A DNA stretch of 64,000 nt, taken from contig JADKBC010000049.1 in assembly GCA_016715205.1 (NCBI GenBank), positions 186,001 through 250,000 on the forward strand. The letters are read 5' to 3'. Every line of letters starts with the position of its first letter. Positions within the stretch are counted from its first letter, which is position 1. Below are positions 9,185 to 18,323 of this stretch, piece after piece. The translations under genes and the position numbers were made by a program. Source of the DNA: Holophaga sp. (GTDB taxonomy: Bacteria > Acidobacteriota > Holophagae > Holophagales > Holophagaceae). The notes beneath the pieces are model-generated. The model searched no databases. It was given only the letters and a program-made list of their open reading frames with translations, and was not told the DNA's origin.

Positions 9185-9775
9185 ATGATTCGCGCGCTGC
9201 TCTGCCTCATTGCCATGTCCTTGACGGCCCAGGAACAAACGGCCCCAAAATCGACCCCCGAGGCCCCCAAACTGCCACCACGCAGTTCCAGCCCCATCAA
9301 GGAATTGGTGAGGGCCGACCTTAGCCCGGCTGAAACCGGTACCCCTGAAGCCCTGACCGCGTCGCTCTATGCCTTTATTTCGGGCCCCAAGGAGCAGAAG
9401 CGCGATATCGAAAAGATCCGTGCCCTGTTCCACCTCTCAGCTCGGGTGCTCTGGGTGGGCAACCATCCCAAGGAGGGCACCTTCTTTCGCATGATCGAAC
9501 TGGAACCCTTCTTGAAATTCGCACTGCCCCAGTGGGAGCAGGGTTTCTTTGAACAGAGCACCAGCGTCACCGTCCAGAAATGGGAAGGCATGGCTCAGGT
9601 CTGGAGCCCCTTTACCATCCGCAAGACCCCCGATGGTCCGGTTGAATTTACAGGTGTGAACGCCCTTCAGTGCGCCTGGGATGGCAAACGTTGGTGGATC
9701 ACCCATCTGGAGTTCCAGAACCAGGCGGCCCAGGCGATTCCTGCCACGGCACCGGAAGCCAAACCCAAACCTTGA
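9185..9775 (+). CDS. Exported protein, possible NTF2/SnoaL-like fold
   Basis: 196 residues from ATG 9185, chosen because GGAGG lies 4 nt upstream and a signal peptide (MIRALLCLIAMSLTAQ) begins there. The frame is open back to 9110, but that would put 25 residues ahead of the signal. After a Pro-rich linker comes a 130-residue domain (ALTASLYAFISGP to RWWITHLEFQNQ) whose pattern resembles SnoaL-like/DUF4440 domains: an N-terminal helix pair, then a curved sheet ending in W(W)ITHLEF. The function is unknown and the fold assignment tentative. Confidence 0.6.
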   Translation: MIRALLCLIAMSLTAQEQTAPKSTPEAPKLPPRSSSPIKELVRADLSPAETGTPEALTASLYAFISGPKEQKRDIEKIRALFHLSARVLWVGNHPKEGTFFRMIELEPFLKFALPQWEQGFFEQSTSVTVQKWEGMAQVWSPFTIRKTPDGPVEFTGVNALQCAWDGKRWWITHLEFQNQAAQAIPATAPEAKPKP

Positions 9776-9900
9776 ATGTTTTTACGCCTATTTAGCGGGT
9801 GTGTTGGGCAGGACGGGACGGTAAAATCTCATCGATTTCCTTGTTTTCCAAAGCACCTGTAGAAAAGCGTAAGAGGGTTTAAGGCATTTTTTGGTTGAAG

Positions 9901-9942
9901 GCCCCCCCCTGGGGGGCTAGCTTTGGGGTGAGGTTGAACCTC
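9901..9942 (+). promoter_or_regulatory. Two hairpins in the ompA-like leader
   Basis: A 7-bp GC stem (9901-9907 with 9911-9917, 3-nt loop) is followed by the palindrome GAGGTTGAACCTC (9930-9942). Both sit just upstream of the GGAG ribosome site of the OmpA-family gene. Neither is followed by a T run, so they are not obvious terminators. They could shape mRNA stability or translation. No known riboswitch architecture is recognisable. Confidence 0.35.
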
Positions 9943-9958
9943 GATCCTGGAGTTATTC

Positions 9959-11095
9959 ATGAAAAAACCCTTACTCGTCCTGCTTGCTGGTACCTCGCTG
10001 GCCCTTTCTGCCCAGGAGGGCACGGCCTGGGTGTCGGGTCATGTGGGCCAAACCCTGTTCGAGAGTGATTCAAAGCTGAAGGACAAACTGCACTACGGCC
10101 TCGGCATGGGGCATTGGTACTCCAACCGCTGGGGGCTGGATCTCCGTGCCCTGCGCCATGACCTGGAACTGGATGTTCCCAATGCCATCACTGGCAAGGA
10201 GGCCCACCTGCTGGCCTCGGGGCTCTTCAACCTGCGCCCCGGCGCCGAGAACTGGTACCCGTACCTGGCAGCGGGTATCGGTGGCACGGTGGTCAGTTCC
10301 TCCTATTCCCCCAGCAATGCGCGCACTACCCGATTCAACTACCATGCGGGGCTTGGCGTCATGGGCAAGCTGGCCGAGCACTTCATGTTGGATCTGAGTG
10401 CCAAGGCCGTGCGCGTGGAAATGCCCACTTCCCGCAATGAGTACTTGGCCACCCTTGGGCTTGGCTACACCTGGGGTGGCGGCCGGAAGGCGGTTCCCGC
10501 CCCAGTCCCGGCACCTTTGCCTGAGCCCAAGCCCGAACCCAAACCTGAGCCCAAGCCCGAAGTGGTGGTGCCGCCACCCCCGCCGCCACCCCCCGCGCCC
10601 GAGCCGCCCAAGGAAGTCATCCAGCCGGTGCCCCCGCCCCCACCGCCCCCGCCCGCCAAAATCGTACTGGACGAGGCTGTGCTGCACTTCGCCAATAACA
10701 AAGCGGAATTGGGTGCCGATGCCATCACCGCCGTTCAGAAGGTGGCCGAGGGGCTGAAGGCCTACAAGGGCGAGTATTCCCTGGAAGTCAGCGGCCACAC
10801 TTCTGCCCTGGGTGGCAAAGCCCTCAACAAGGCCCTGGCCAAGCGCCGGGCCGATGCCGTGGCCAAGGTGCTGGTGGAGGCGGGTATTCCCGCCGCCAAG
10901 GTGACCACCGTGGGGGTGGGCCCCGACAAGCCCCTGGCCGATAACGCCACGAAGGAAGGTCAGGCCAAGAACCGCCGAGTGGAGATCGATGTCAAGGTCA
11001 AGGATGGGCAGACCGAAGTTCGCAAGACTGAAACCGGCGTGGTAGAAACCGCTGCCCCGGCACCCAAGAAGGCTGCAAAAAAGAGTGCCAAGTAA
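9959..11095 (+). CDS. OmpA-family outer-membrane/peptidoglycan-binding protein
   Basis: 378 residues. Signal peptide 1-18 (ALSAQ). Residues 22-175 form an eight-stranded-barrel-like region with alternating aromatic strands ending in LATLGLGYTWGG. A Pro/Glu/Lys linker follows (about 178-238), built of PEPKPEPKP units and Pro runs, then an OmpA C-terminal domain (about 240-345) with LHFANNKAELG, SGHTSALGG and the NRRVEI motif that contacts diaminopimelate. The tail is Ala/Lys-rich. Known family role: anchors the outer membrane to peptidoglycan. GGAG lies 8 nt before the ATG. Confidence 0.88.
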   Translation: MKKPLLVLLAGTSLALSAQEGTAWVSGHVGQTLFESDSKLKDKLHYGLGMGHWYSNRWGLDLRALRHDLELDVPNAITGKEAHLLASGLFNLRPGAENWYPYLAAGIGGTVVSSSYSPSNARTTRFNYHAGLGVMGKLAEHFMLDLSAKAVRVEMPTSRNEYLATLGLGYTWGGGRKAVPAPVPAPLPEPKPEPKPEPKPEVVVPPPPPPPPAPEPPKEVIQPVPPPPPPPPAKIVLDEAVLHFANNKAELGADAITAVQKVAEGLKAYKGEYSLEVSGHTSALGGKALNKALAKRRADAVAKVLVEAGIPAAKVTTVGVGPDKPLADNATKEGQAKNRRVEIDVKVKDGQTEVRKTETGVVETAAPAPKKAAKKSAK

Positions 11096-11110
11096 TCATG
11101 ATTGAACCGC

Positions 11111-11131
11111 GACGGGAGCTTTGCTCCCGTC
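11111..11131 (+). terminator. Perfect 9-bp hairpin after the ompA-like gene
   Basis: GACGGGAGC-TTT-GCTCCCGTC forms a perfect 9-bp stem with a 3-nt loop 15 nt after the stop codon. It lacks a downstream T run, so it is either a weak terminator or an mRNA 3'-end stabiliser between the OmpA-family gene and mscL. Confidence 0.45.
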
Positions 11132-11150
11132 GCCATTTGGGGGGTTGCGC

Positions 11151-11543
11151 ATGTCCATGAAAGACGAGTTCAAGGCCTTCATCATGAAGGGCAACGTCAT
11201 CGATCTCGCGGTGGCCGTGGTCGTAGGTGGCGCCTTCGGCAAGATCGTCACCGCCTTTGTGGATGGCATCGTCATGCCGCTGGTGACCTACATCCTGCCT
11301 GCCAACATCAAGTGGGAGGAATGGGTGCTCGGCAAGTTCCGGGTGGGGGCCGTGCTTGGCGCCACCGTGAATTTCCTGATCATTGCGTTGGTGATCTTCC
11401 TGGTGCTGATCAAGCTCCTGGGCAAATTCATCAAGAAGGAAGAGGCGCCTGCCGCCGCGCCCACCACCAAGGAATGCCCCGCCTGTCTGGAACAGGTGCC
11501 CCTCAAGGCCACCCGCTGCAAACACTGCACGAGTCAGCTCTGA
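11151..11543 (+). CDS. mscL: MscL mechanosensitive channel with zinc-ribbon tail
   Basis: 130 residues. The MscL core is clear: MKDEFKAFIMKGNVIDLAVAVVVG (N-terminal amphipathic helix and TM1, with the Gly/Ala pore face), a short periplasmic loop, TM2 at about 71-91 and the KEE cluster. After the usual end, a CPAC...CKHC zinc-ribbon (Cys 109, 112, 123, 126) replaces a plain helical tail. ATG 11151 has a G-rich Shine-Dalgarno 6 nt upstream; 11121 is an unlikely earlier start. Role: emergency pressure release on hypo-osmotic shock. The tail could bind metal or hold the pentamer. Confidence 0.9.
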   Translation: MSMKDEFKAFIMKGNVIDLAVAVVVGGAFGKIVTAFVDGIVMPLVTYILPANIKWEEWVLGKFRVGAVLGATVNFLIIALVIFLVLIKLLGKFIKKEEAPAAAPTTKECPACLEQVPLKATRCKHCTSQL

Positions 11544-11563
11544 ACCTCTGCTGTACCCATAGG

Positions 11564-11590
11564 AAGGGCCCGGATTTCCGGGCCTTTTCT
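11564..11590 (+). terminator. Rho-independent terminator after mscL
   Basis: An 11-bp GC-rich stem (AAGGGCCCGGA paired with TCCGGGCCTT, one G-T pair) with a 2-nt loop is followed by TTTTCT. It lies 20 nt after the mscL stop. Confidence 0.85.
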
Positions 11591-11639
11591 ATGGGTGGAA
11601 GAAGGGCTGGATAGAATGCCTCAAAGCCGGGAGCTACAC

Positions 11640-13028
11640 ATGAGCAAGGCCGCGCAGGGCAAGGCGAACCACGAATGGGAAGGCCTGCTGCAGAACCGGC
11701 GATGGTATGCCATGCGTCGCAAGGTGGCCAGCATGCATCCGGCTGATGTGGCGGAGCAGATGGCTTATTTTGGGCCGCAGGAAGAAGGTTTGTTTCTGCG
11801 CCTGGCGGGGCCTCGCAAGGGAGAAGTGTTTGCTTACCTGAAGCCCAAACAACAGCAGCGGATTCTGCGCAACGCCGTACCGGAGCAACTGGATGCCCTG
11901 ATGAGCCAGATGCCCCCCGATGATCGCACCCGCCTTCTGGGGAAATTACCGAAGGCTGTGGCCCATGCGCTCCTGGGGCGCTTGCCTGCTTCTGAGATGA
12001 AGCATGGCCTTGCGCTCCTGAGTTACCCGGAGAATTCGGCGGGTCGGTACATGACACCCAATTTCGCGGCCATCAGCCCTCACCTCACGGCAGCGGAAGC
12101 CCTCGCCGAGATCCGTCGTACTGGCCGAGGGAAAGAGACGCTGAATGTCATCTACCTGGTGGATGAAGAAGGCCGACTGGTGGAGGATCTCAAGCTCGGT
12201 TCCCTGGTGTTGGCCGCGCCGGAAACGAAGGTCACGGATATTCCCGATCCGGGCATGGTGGGGCTGCTGGATACCACCCCCGTGGAGGAGGTGATGAGAG
12301 CCTTCGAGAAGTACGATCGGGTCGCCTTGCCGGTCATGGACGCCTCGCGGCGGATGCTGGGCATTCTCACCATCGATGACATCGTGGATGTGGCCGAAGC
12401 CAAGAACACCAGTGATATCCAGCGGATGGGCGCCGTGGAAGCATTGGATCTCCCTTACGCGGACTATGGTTTCTGGGCCATGGTGCGCAAGCGTGGCGGC
12501 TGGCTGGCCGTGCTGTTCCTCGGCGAAATGCTGACTGCCACCGCCATGGGGCACTACGAAAAGGAGATCGCCCATGCCGTGGTACTGGCGCTCTTCGTGC
12601 CACTGATCATCAGCACCGGCGGCAATTCCGGATCCCAGGCTACGTCGTTGATCATCCGCGCCCTGGCCCTCCAGGAACTCAAGCTGCACGACTGGTTCCG
12701 CGTGTTACGCCGGGAAGTGGCCTCGGGCCTCGCACTTGGCGGCGCCCTTGGGGCGATTGGCTTCACGCGAATCATTCTTTGGCAGCGCATGGGGTTGGGC
12801 AACTACGGGGAACATTATTTTCTGGTGGCCCTCACCGTCTGGGTGAGCCTGGCCGGGGTGGTCACCTTTGGAACCCTGTCCGGCAGCATGCTGCCCTTCG
12901 TCCTGCGCCGCTTCGGCTTCGACCCCGCCACCAGTTCCGCCCCTTTCGTGGCGACCCTGGTGGATGTAACCGGCCTGATCATCTACTTCCAGGTCGCCTC
13001 CGTGATTCTCAGGGGCGCGCTGCTTTAG
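11640..13028 (+). CDS. mgtE: Magnesium transporter MgtE
   Basis: 462 residues. It has the MgtE N-terminal helical domain (20-135, MHPADVAEQMAYF), two CBS domains (about 140-265, YMTPNFAAISP and TTPVEEVMRAF), a connecting helix, and a five-helix transmembrane domain with the family signature GGNSGSQATSLIIRAL. Known role: Mg2+-gated Mg2+ channel in the inner membrane. ATG 11640 is taken with GGGAG upstream; ATG 11616 would add eight residues. The 3' end overlaps the convergent protease gene by 20 nt. Confidence 0.93.
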   Translation: MSKAAQGKANHEWEGLLQNRRWYAMRRKVASMHPADVAEQMAYFGPQEEGLFLRLAGPRKGEVFAYLKPKQQQRILRNAVPEQLDALMSQMPPDDRTRLLGKLPKAVAHALLGRLPASEMKHGLALLSYPENSAGRYMTPNFAAISPHLTAAEALAEIRRTGRGKETLNVIYLVDEEGRLVEDLKLGSLVLAAPETKVTDIPDPGMVGLLDTTPVEEVMRAFEKYDRVALPVMDASRRMLGILTIDDIVDVAEAKNTSDIQRMGAVEALDLPYADYGFWAMVRKRGGWLAVLFLGEMLTATAMGHYEKEIAHAVVLALFVPLIISTGGNSGSQATSLIIRALALQELKLHDWFRVLRREVASGLALGGALGAIGFTRIILWQRMGLGNYGEHYFLVALTVWVSLAGVVTFGTLSGSMLPFVLRRFGFDPATSSAPFVATLVDVTGLIIYFQVASVILRGALL

Positions 13029-13998
13029 CTTTGGGTGGGTAGATTCGCTTCGAGACGACCTCCGCTGGGATTTCGTATTCGGTGCGAGAAGACAATGCGT
13101 TTCGATTCTTAAGGCCGAGATAGTAGGCGTTTCGCTCGGGGTCCAATGCCGTTTCCTTTTGGGCCCGTTCCAGATTGGCAATGCGCAGGGAGGGTCTGGG
13201 ATGGGAGGAGAACAGGTCTTCCAGTGCGTCCGAAAGGGAATGAACGGCTTCGCCGGGAAGTGTGACGGGTGGTGTGTCTCCACCCCACTGCGCCTGCATT
13301 CGCGCAAAGAGGCACTGGCCTGCCTGGGGGTGATAGCCCGCCCGGGCAGCGATCTGCATTCCCCAGCGATCCGCTTCGGCTTCCTGCTCGTCCTGGTAGC
13401 CCTGCAGCATGAGTTTCGCACCCATTGAAGCCATGGCTTCCAGAGGTGCTCCGCCCAGCTTCCGGGCTCTCAATTCGTATTGGTAATGCTCAATGCAATG
13501 ACGCAGATCCACATGGGCCATCTCGTGGCCGATCACAGCGGCGAGTTCGGCTTCATTCTCTGAAAAATCGAGCATTCCAGTGGTCACAAAAAGGGCACCA
13601 CCGGGCAGCGCGAAGGCATTGATGGAAGGGTGTTCGATGAGCTGGATGTGATAGGGGATGTCGGGTCGACGAATTTCTCCGCGATTCACCAGCATTGCCA
13701 GAATGCCCTGAAGATACGCTTGTGCCTTGGTTCTGGCGGCACCCACATCCTCGGGAAATCCGCGGGCACGCTCCTGTTCAACCAGATGTTGCCCAAGTGC
13801 GATTTCTTCCGAGGTCGACACTTTGGCCAATTCCTGGCCAACGCGATCCACTGCTGCCTTGGCCTCGGTGGCTCGGTCCAACAGAGGCCGAAAGGTGGGT
13901 GCCTGCTGTGGCGTGACCCGGCGTGCCACGAACCACATCATCCCCCCGGTGGCGCCACAAACCAGGACAAGCAGGGTAGTTCGAAGCCCGGCCTTCAT
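13009..13998 (-). CDS. M48-family zinc metalloprotease
   Basis: 329 residues. One N-terminal hydrophobic segment (about 5-24) acts as signal or anchor. The zinc motif HEMAH is at 158-162, with the third-ligand Glu in EQEAEAD (about 204-210), plus NAFALPGG and SSHPRPSLR, all typical of periplasmic M48 proteases of the BepA/LoiP/Oma1 group. Likely role: envelope quality control. The ATG overlaps the stop of the DUF2339 gene upstream (ATGA), so the two are co-transcribed. Confidence 0.88.
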   Translation of the reverse strand: MKAGLRTTLLVLVCGATGGMMWFVARRVTPQQAPTFRPLLDRATEAKAAVDRVGQELAKVSTSEEIALGQHLVEQERARGFPEDVGAARTKAQAYLQGILAMLVNRGEIRRPDIPYHIQLIEHPSINAFALPGGALFVTTGMLDFSENEAELAAVIGHEMAHVDLRHCIEHYQYELRARKLGGAPLEAMASMGAKLMLQGYQDEQEAEADRWGMQIAARAGYHPQAGQCLFARMQAQWGGDTPPVTLPGEAVHSLSDALEDLFSSHPRPSLRIANLERAQKETALDPERNAYYLGLKNRNALSSRTEYEIPAEVVSKRIYPPKAKAARP

Positions 13999-16900
13999 AG
14001 CAACTTCTCCAGACGCTCCTTGAAGCGCGTGTAGGTGTAGGAAACGGCGATGAGGACCGCGCCAAGCAAGATAAAGGAGAGCACTCGCGGCAGCCCTGAA
14101 AGGCCCCGAAGGTCGTAGATGAAGAGCTTCAGGATGCAGGCGCTCAGCATGCCCAGGCCCGTGAGGCGGGCCACACGCTCCTGGAGCAAAAACCCGAGGG
14201 CCACCATGCCAAGGCCATAGCCACTGAGCCACACCGTGAGGTCGGTACCCGAGACTTCCATCCAGATGAACGCGAACAGCAGCAGGGCCTGGGCAAGAAA
14301 CCAGGGGTAGCGGTTATATCCTGCGCCGAAACCTTCCGATCCTTGAGCCTCTTGGTCGTCCCGATGCCGATTCAAGACTACGTATCCAGCCAAAAGCAGG
14401 ACCACTGCCAGGGGAACCGTAATCCAATTGAGGCGAAGGGCTCCCAACTCATCCCTGAAATAGAGATTGGTGCCAAGCCCCCGGACGAGCGCTGCCATGG
14501 CCAAGATCAAGGCGGCGCGCAGCCAGTGCGGGGTCTCCCGGTGCAATCCCCAGCCCAAGGATAGCAACCCTTGGAGTGCCCAAACCGGCAGTACCCAGGC
14601 CCGATGAATTTCGTAGAGCACCAGCAGCGCCACCACGAGTTGCAGGGCGTAGAAATAACTCCACTGCAGAGCCACAGGCTCCGGGTTCGTTTTGCCTTCT
14701 GATTCCCAGGACAGATAGGTGTAAAGGTAAAGACCCAGCATGGGAATCCCAGTAACCAGCCTCAGGCTCACATTTCCCAGATCTCCCGTTTGCATCAGGT
14801 TTACGGCCAGGAAATGAAGTAAGGCCGCGCCCATCCAGAGATGCCCTTGGATGCGCCAAGCCTTGCTAATTACCAGGGCTTGGCCTCGCTCAAGGTACAG
14901 CACGCCGAGAAGCGCCCAGGCGGGCGCCACCAGCAGGTTCTTGTCATGGGCAAGGGCTTCCATCTTGATCAAAGCCCCCAAAACCCCACTGCATGCCAGT
15001 AGCGTTGCCGCTGCGAAGAATTCGAGGGTGCCCGCCGGGAGTTGTTCCCCGAGCTCGGATTGGGGTTCTGTCATGGAAGCCCGTTGATACAGGTATTGAA
15101 TGCCATAGGCCGCCACCAGGGTCATGCCAACCGCAGCCAAGCGGGCGGGGAATACACCCAGAAAACCCTCCAGCCACCAGGCATGGGTTCCCAGGGCAAT
15201 GAACCCCAGCAGGAGGAAACCTGCGGATAGATAACACCGAAGCGTGGACACGCAATGCCGTGCCCAGAGGAAATAGACTCCCCCGAGCAACACCAGGGAT
15301 ACTGCGATGAAGCGCGGGGGCATCTCTGCGAAAACCAGCACCGCTAGGGCCGAACTTACCAGCACGAGCACGGCTCCTGCCAACCAATGCAGGGTTTCCT
15401 TTCCGATTTGATGCACCAGTTCGTGCGCATCAGTCGTGAATTCACACCGTAGCGATCGCAACTTCCATTCCGATAAAAGTGCAGGAATCAGGGCCATGCC
15501 AATGGCAAGCACCCGCCAGGGGACCCTACCCATGGCTCCCGGGATCTCCCAGGCATGGGTGGCCATGGCCAGGAAGCCAAGCGCGGTGAACCCGAGTGCG
15601 GTGCCAAAGCGCAAGAGCGAGATTCTCCAGTGTGCCCACAACAGCCAGATCAGCCCCAAGGTCGTCAGGCTGCCTGCTACAAATCGGGCAGGAACTTCGG
15701 CAAAGACAAGAATCACGAGAAATAAAGCCCCCGCCAATCCATAAGCCCCGACGAAGGTCCCCTTGGCATTTTCAGCCCAGGGCCAGGTGCGTCCAAACAC
15801 CCGCAGGAGCATTTCCTTGCCTAGGGCGCCCGCAGCCAGTAGCCCCAGCATCCATGCGCGCTTGGGGAGATACAGGGAGGTTCCCCCGGATGTTTCCAGA
15901 TTGGGCAGGGCCATTAGCAGGGCCAATGGACCCAGTGCAATGCCCTCCACAGTGAGTTCACGCCACGATAACCAAAGCCCGAGCCAGAGGACGATCAACC
16001 CAGAGGCCACCAGGACTGGGGGCGGCCACGGCGCGGGGAGTTCCCGCAGGGCCAACAGCACGCCGCAGCCCAGGGCCAGAAAACTGAAAAGGCCCTGAAA
16101 GAACGCTGACCCCTTGGGCTCCAAACGAGGGTTGGCCCACAGGCGGCTGAGCACATAGGTGATCGCCAAGGTCCCGCCCGCAAGGCTTGCGGCAAGGACC
16201 CGCCCCGGAACCGGGGGCACAAAATTGAAATTCAGCACCAATAGCGAGACCCCTGTGGCTCCAGACAGGGCTGTTGCTTCCACGACCAGGTCGCCCAGGC
16301 CGCGGGAAAGGGCCAGCATTACCCAGACCACGGCCATTCCGGCATAGGCAGGGGGCAGCCAGCGCAGGGGCAACTCAAGCCCAACCAGAATAGCAAGGCA
16401 AAGGGTTCCCGCCAGGCTGAATGCCCAAGCCATTTCTGGGATCTCTTTTTGGCATGCCTCGCGCCAACGGGTTCTCAGGAGAAGCGCATTCAAGAGGAAC
16501 AGGACGACGGCGGCACCGAGCAGAAGGGTGCGCCCAGGACCCGGCACCCGGAGGCGCACCGCGAGTAATTCCAGGAAGGTAATGCCGAAGCCGGAGTACG
16601 CCAGAATTCGAAAATAGCGTTCGCGTAGAAAGATTCCCGCGGCAAGGAGCATTTCCAAGCCCACCAGGCGCATGAGTGGTGTGAGTTCATGGTGCAAACC
16701 CAGGCGCAGGGGTGTCACAAAGGCCAAGGCCACGAGTGCTTCGGTGGCCGTCAGGAGGAATAATCCGTGGCGTCGTTTGCGGCCATGGGCGAAGGCGAAA
16801 CCAACATGGGCCAGACCAAAGCCCAACGCCCACATCCAGGCCATTCCGCTAGGCAGGGATTCACGCAGGCAAAGGCCGAAGGGGACCAAAAAATTGGCGA

Positions 16901-18227
16901 TCTGAGCAAGTCCCAACCAAGAAAAATCTTCTTCCTCGACCTTCATCAGGAGCGTGGCGGCCTGGAAGGCCAGCGCAACCAGGAGCGTGGCGGGAAGCAA
17001 CGCGAGTTCACCGGCTTCCCGTGGGATCATCCACAACGCCAGGCTGGCCCAGGTTGCGGGCACGCCCAATCCGAGCAGCTTCACCCAACCCGTGCGCCAA
17101 ACCAGTACCGCAATCGCCAGGGCGACGATCAGGGTGGCCACAAGATTTTGGGCAGGCGCCAGATGATAGGCCGCGATTCCCAGGCTCAGATGAATCAGCA
17201 GAAAGGCGGCAATGGTGGTCCATTCGCGACGGTATCGCAGGCTGTAACCCACGGCAGCGCCCCCGGCCAGAAGCAGGGCCAGGATCGCTCCCACTTTGGT
17301 GTGGATGACTTGCGAGGCCTCCAGGAAACCGGCTGCAAAGGTCACAAAGTAGAGGATGCCCCAGGCCCCTGCAATGAGGGCTTGCCCAAAGGTACAAAAC
17401 CGTTCTTTCCGCTCAAATGCCATGCCGGTGCCGAGTAGGCCCAGACCCGTGCCATAGCCCATCAGCACCTTTCCGATGGGTCCCACCAACTGGAAGACCA
17501 TGCCCATCGCGAAGACCACGCCGATGACCAGGATGGCCACCCCTACTTTCAGGAAAAGCTGAGTGCCCAGGAAGTTCTCTAAATTCCGCCTGGGTGCTTT
17601 TACGACTGGCGTGGTTGCAGGCACCGATGGCAAGGGGCGAACTTTCGCCACGGGAGGTGCTGCCTGAGCCGAGGGAACCGCGATGCGCACCGGCTCCGGC
17701 TTGATGGGCGTAGGAGGCACGGGGGCAGGCGGCACGGCTTCAGGTGGCGCGGATACAGGAGGCACGGCCACAGGAGATATAGGCACAGGCGGCGGCTGCG
17801 TGGGCGCTGGGCGCGCAGCTTGGACGGCTGAAGACAAGTTGGGAATTGGCCCCGTGACCTCAGAGGCCTTGGCTCTCAAGACATCCGAGATGGGTTCTGG
17901 AATGGCAGGGGGAGGCGTGGGGACAGGTAGCGGAGCCATTACAGCGACTGGCGGCGGGGGTGGCAGAGGCGCTGGCTCGGGAACGGGAGATGCCGGGATC
18001 TGAGTGGGTGGAATGGCGATTGGAAGCGCGACTTCTGGAAGCGGTGCGCACTGTCGGCGTTCCCGTTCAAGTGAGCCCAGGCGGCTTCGAAGGCCAGAAA
18101 GCTCAGCCGCCAAGGCGCGGAGTTCCCGCTCCAGGCGATCCACTTTCGCACTCCTTACGATGGCCCAGATCGATAAAACAGGCGCGGCAAGGTAGAGCAA
18201 GGCCAAGATAAATATCGGAGCTTCCAC
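13995..18227 (-). CDS. Giant DUF2339 polytopic membrane protein
   Basis: 1410 residues. An N-terminal TM segment (about 4-23) is followed by a short coiled coil (VDRLERELRALAAELSGLRSRLGSLERE, about 30-57), a long Pro/Ala/Val-rich linker (about 60-215), then about 1150 residues of almost continuous hydrophobic helices, the DUF2339 architecture. The first core motif NLENFLGTQLFLKVGVAILVIG is intact. Its function is not established. Co-transcribed with the M48 protease, so an envelope role is plausible. Confidence 0.85.
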   Translation of the reverse strand: MEAPIFILALLYLAAPVLSIWAIVRSAKVDRLERELRALAAELSGLRSRLGSLERERRQCAPLPEVALPIAIPPTQIPASPVPEPAPLPPPPPVAVMAPLPVPTPPPAIPEPISDVLRAKASEVTGPIPNLSSAVQAARPAPTQPPPVPISPVAVPPVSAPPEAVPPAPVPPTPIKPEPVRIAVPSAQAAPPVAKVRPLPSVPATTPVVKAPRRNLENFLGTQLFLKVGVAILVIGVVFAMGMVFQLVGPIGKVLMGYGTGLGLLGTGMAFERKERFCTFGQALIAGAWGILYFVTFAAGFLEASQVIHTKVGAILALLLAGGAAVGYSLRYRREWTTIAAFLLIHLSLGIAAYHLAPAQNLVATLIVALAIAVLVWRTGWVKLLGLGVPATWASLALWMIPREAGELALLPATLLVALAFQAATLLMKVEEEDFSWLGLAQIANFLVPFGLCLRESLPSGMAWMWALGFGLAHVGFAFAHGRKRRHGLFLLTATEALVALAFVTPLRLGLHHELTPLMRLVGLEMLLAAGIFLRERYFRILAYSGFGITFLELLAVRLRVPGPGRTLLLGAAVVLFLLNALLLRTRWREACQKEIPEMAWAFSLAGTLCLAILVGLELPLRWLPPAYAGMAVVWVMLALSRGLGDLVVEATALSGATGVSLLVLNFNFVPPVPGRVLAASLAGGTLAITYVLSRLWANPRLEPKGSAFFQGLFSFLALGCGVLLALRELPAPWPPPVLVASGLIVLWLGLWLSWRELTVEGIALGPLALLMALPNLETSGGTSLYLPKRAWMLGLLAAGALGKEMLLRVFGRTWPWAENAKGTFVGAYGLAGALFLVILVFAEVPARFVAGSLTTLGLIWLLWAHWRISLLRFGTALGFTALGFLAMATHAWEIPGAMGRVPWRVLAIGMALIPALLSEWKLRSLRCEFTTDAHELVHQIGKETLHWLAGAVLVLVSSALAVLVFAEMPPRFIAVSLVLLGGVYFLWARHCVSTLRCYLSAGFLLLGFIALGTHAWWLEGFLGVFPARLAAVGMTLVAAYGIQYLYQRASMTEPQSELGEQLPAGTLEFFAAATLLACSGVLGALIKMEALAHDKNLLVAPAWALLGVLYLERGQALVISKAWRIQGHLWMGAALLHFLAVNLMQTGDLGNVSLRLVTGIPMLGLYLYTYLSWESEGKTNPEPVALQWSYFYALQLVVALLVLYEIHRAWVLPVWALQGLLSLGWGLHRETPHWLRAALILAMAALVRGLGTNLYFRDELGALRLNWITVPLAVVLLLAGYVVLNRHRDDQEAQGSEGFGAGYNRYPWFLAQALLLFAFIWMEVSGTDLTVWLSGYGLGMVALGFLLQERVARLTGLGMLSACILKLFIYDLRGLSGLPRVLSFILLGAVLIAVSYTYTRFKERLEKLL

Positions 18228-18276
18228 AAATCACCCAATGTTGTTTGATCCAGTTTGCCCGAAAGAGGCGAAATAC

Positions 18277-18307
18277 AAAAAGGGCCCTACCGATGCAGGG
18301 CCCTTTT
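18277..18307 (-). terminator. Rho-independent terminator, can act both ways
   Basis: A perfect AAAAGGGCCCT/AGGGCCCTTTT stem with an 8-9-nt loop lies 17 nt after the biotin-carrier gene on the minus strand, with a T run on each strand. It ends the transcarboxylase operon before the DUF2339 gene. Confidence 0.85.
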
Positions 18308-18323
18308 CGATCGGAAACGGTGT

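Noticed and set aside
9901..9942. Possible riboswitch ahead of the OmpA-family gene
   Set aside because: Only two short hairpins; no conserved junction or known motif, and the gene is not typical of riboswitch control. Kept only as a leader structure.
10501..10680. Repetitive Pro/Glu/Lys DNA that could be taken for a tandem repeat array
   Set aside because: It is in frame and encodes the linker of the OmpA-family protein; unit sizes vary and there are no spacers, so not a CRISPR or satellite.
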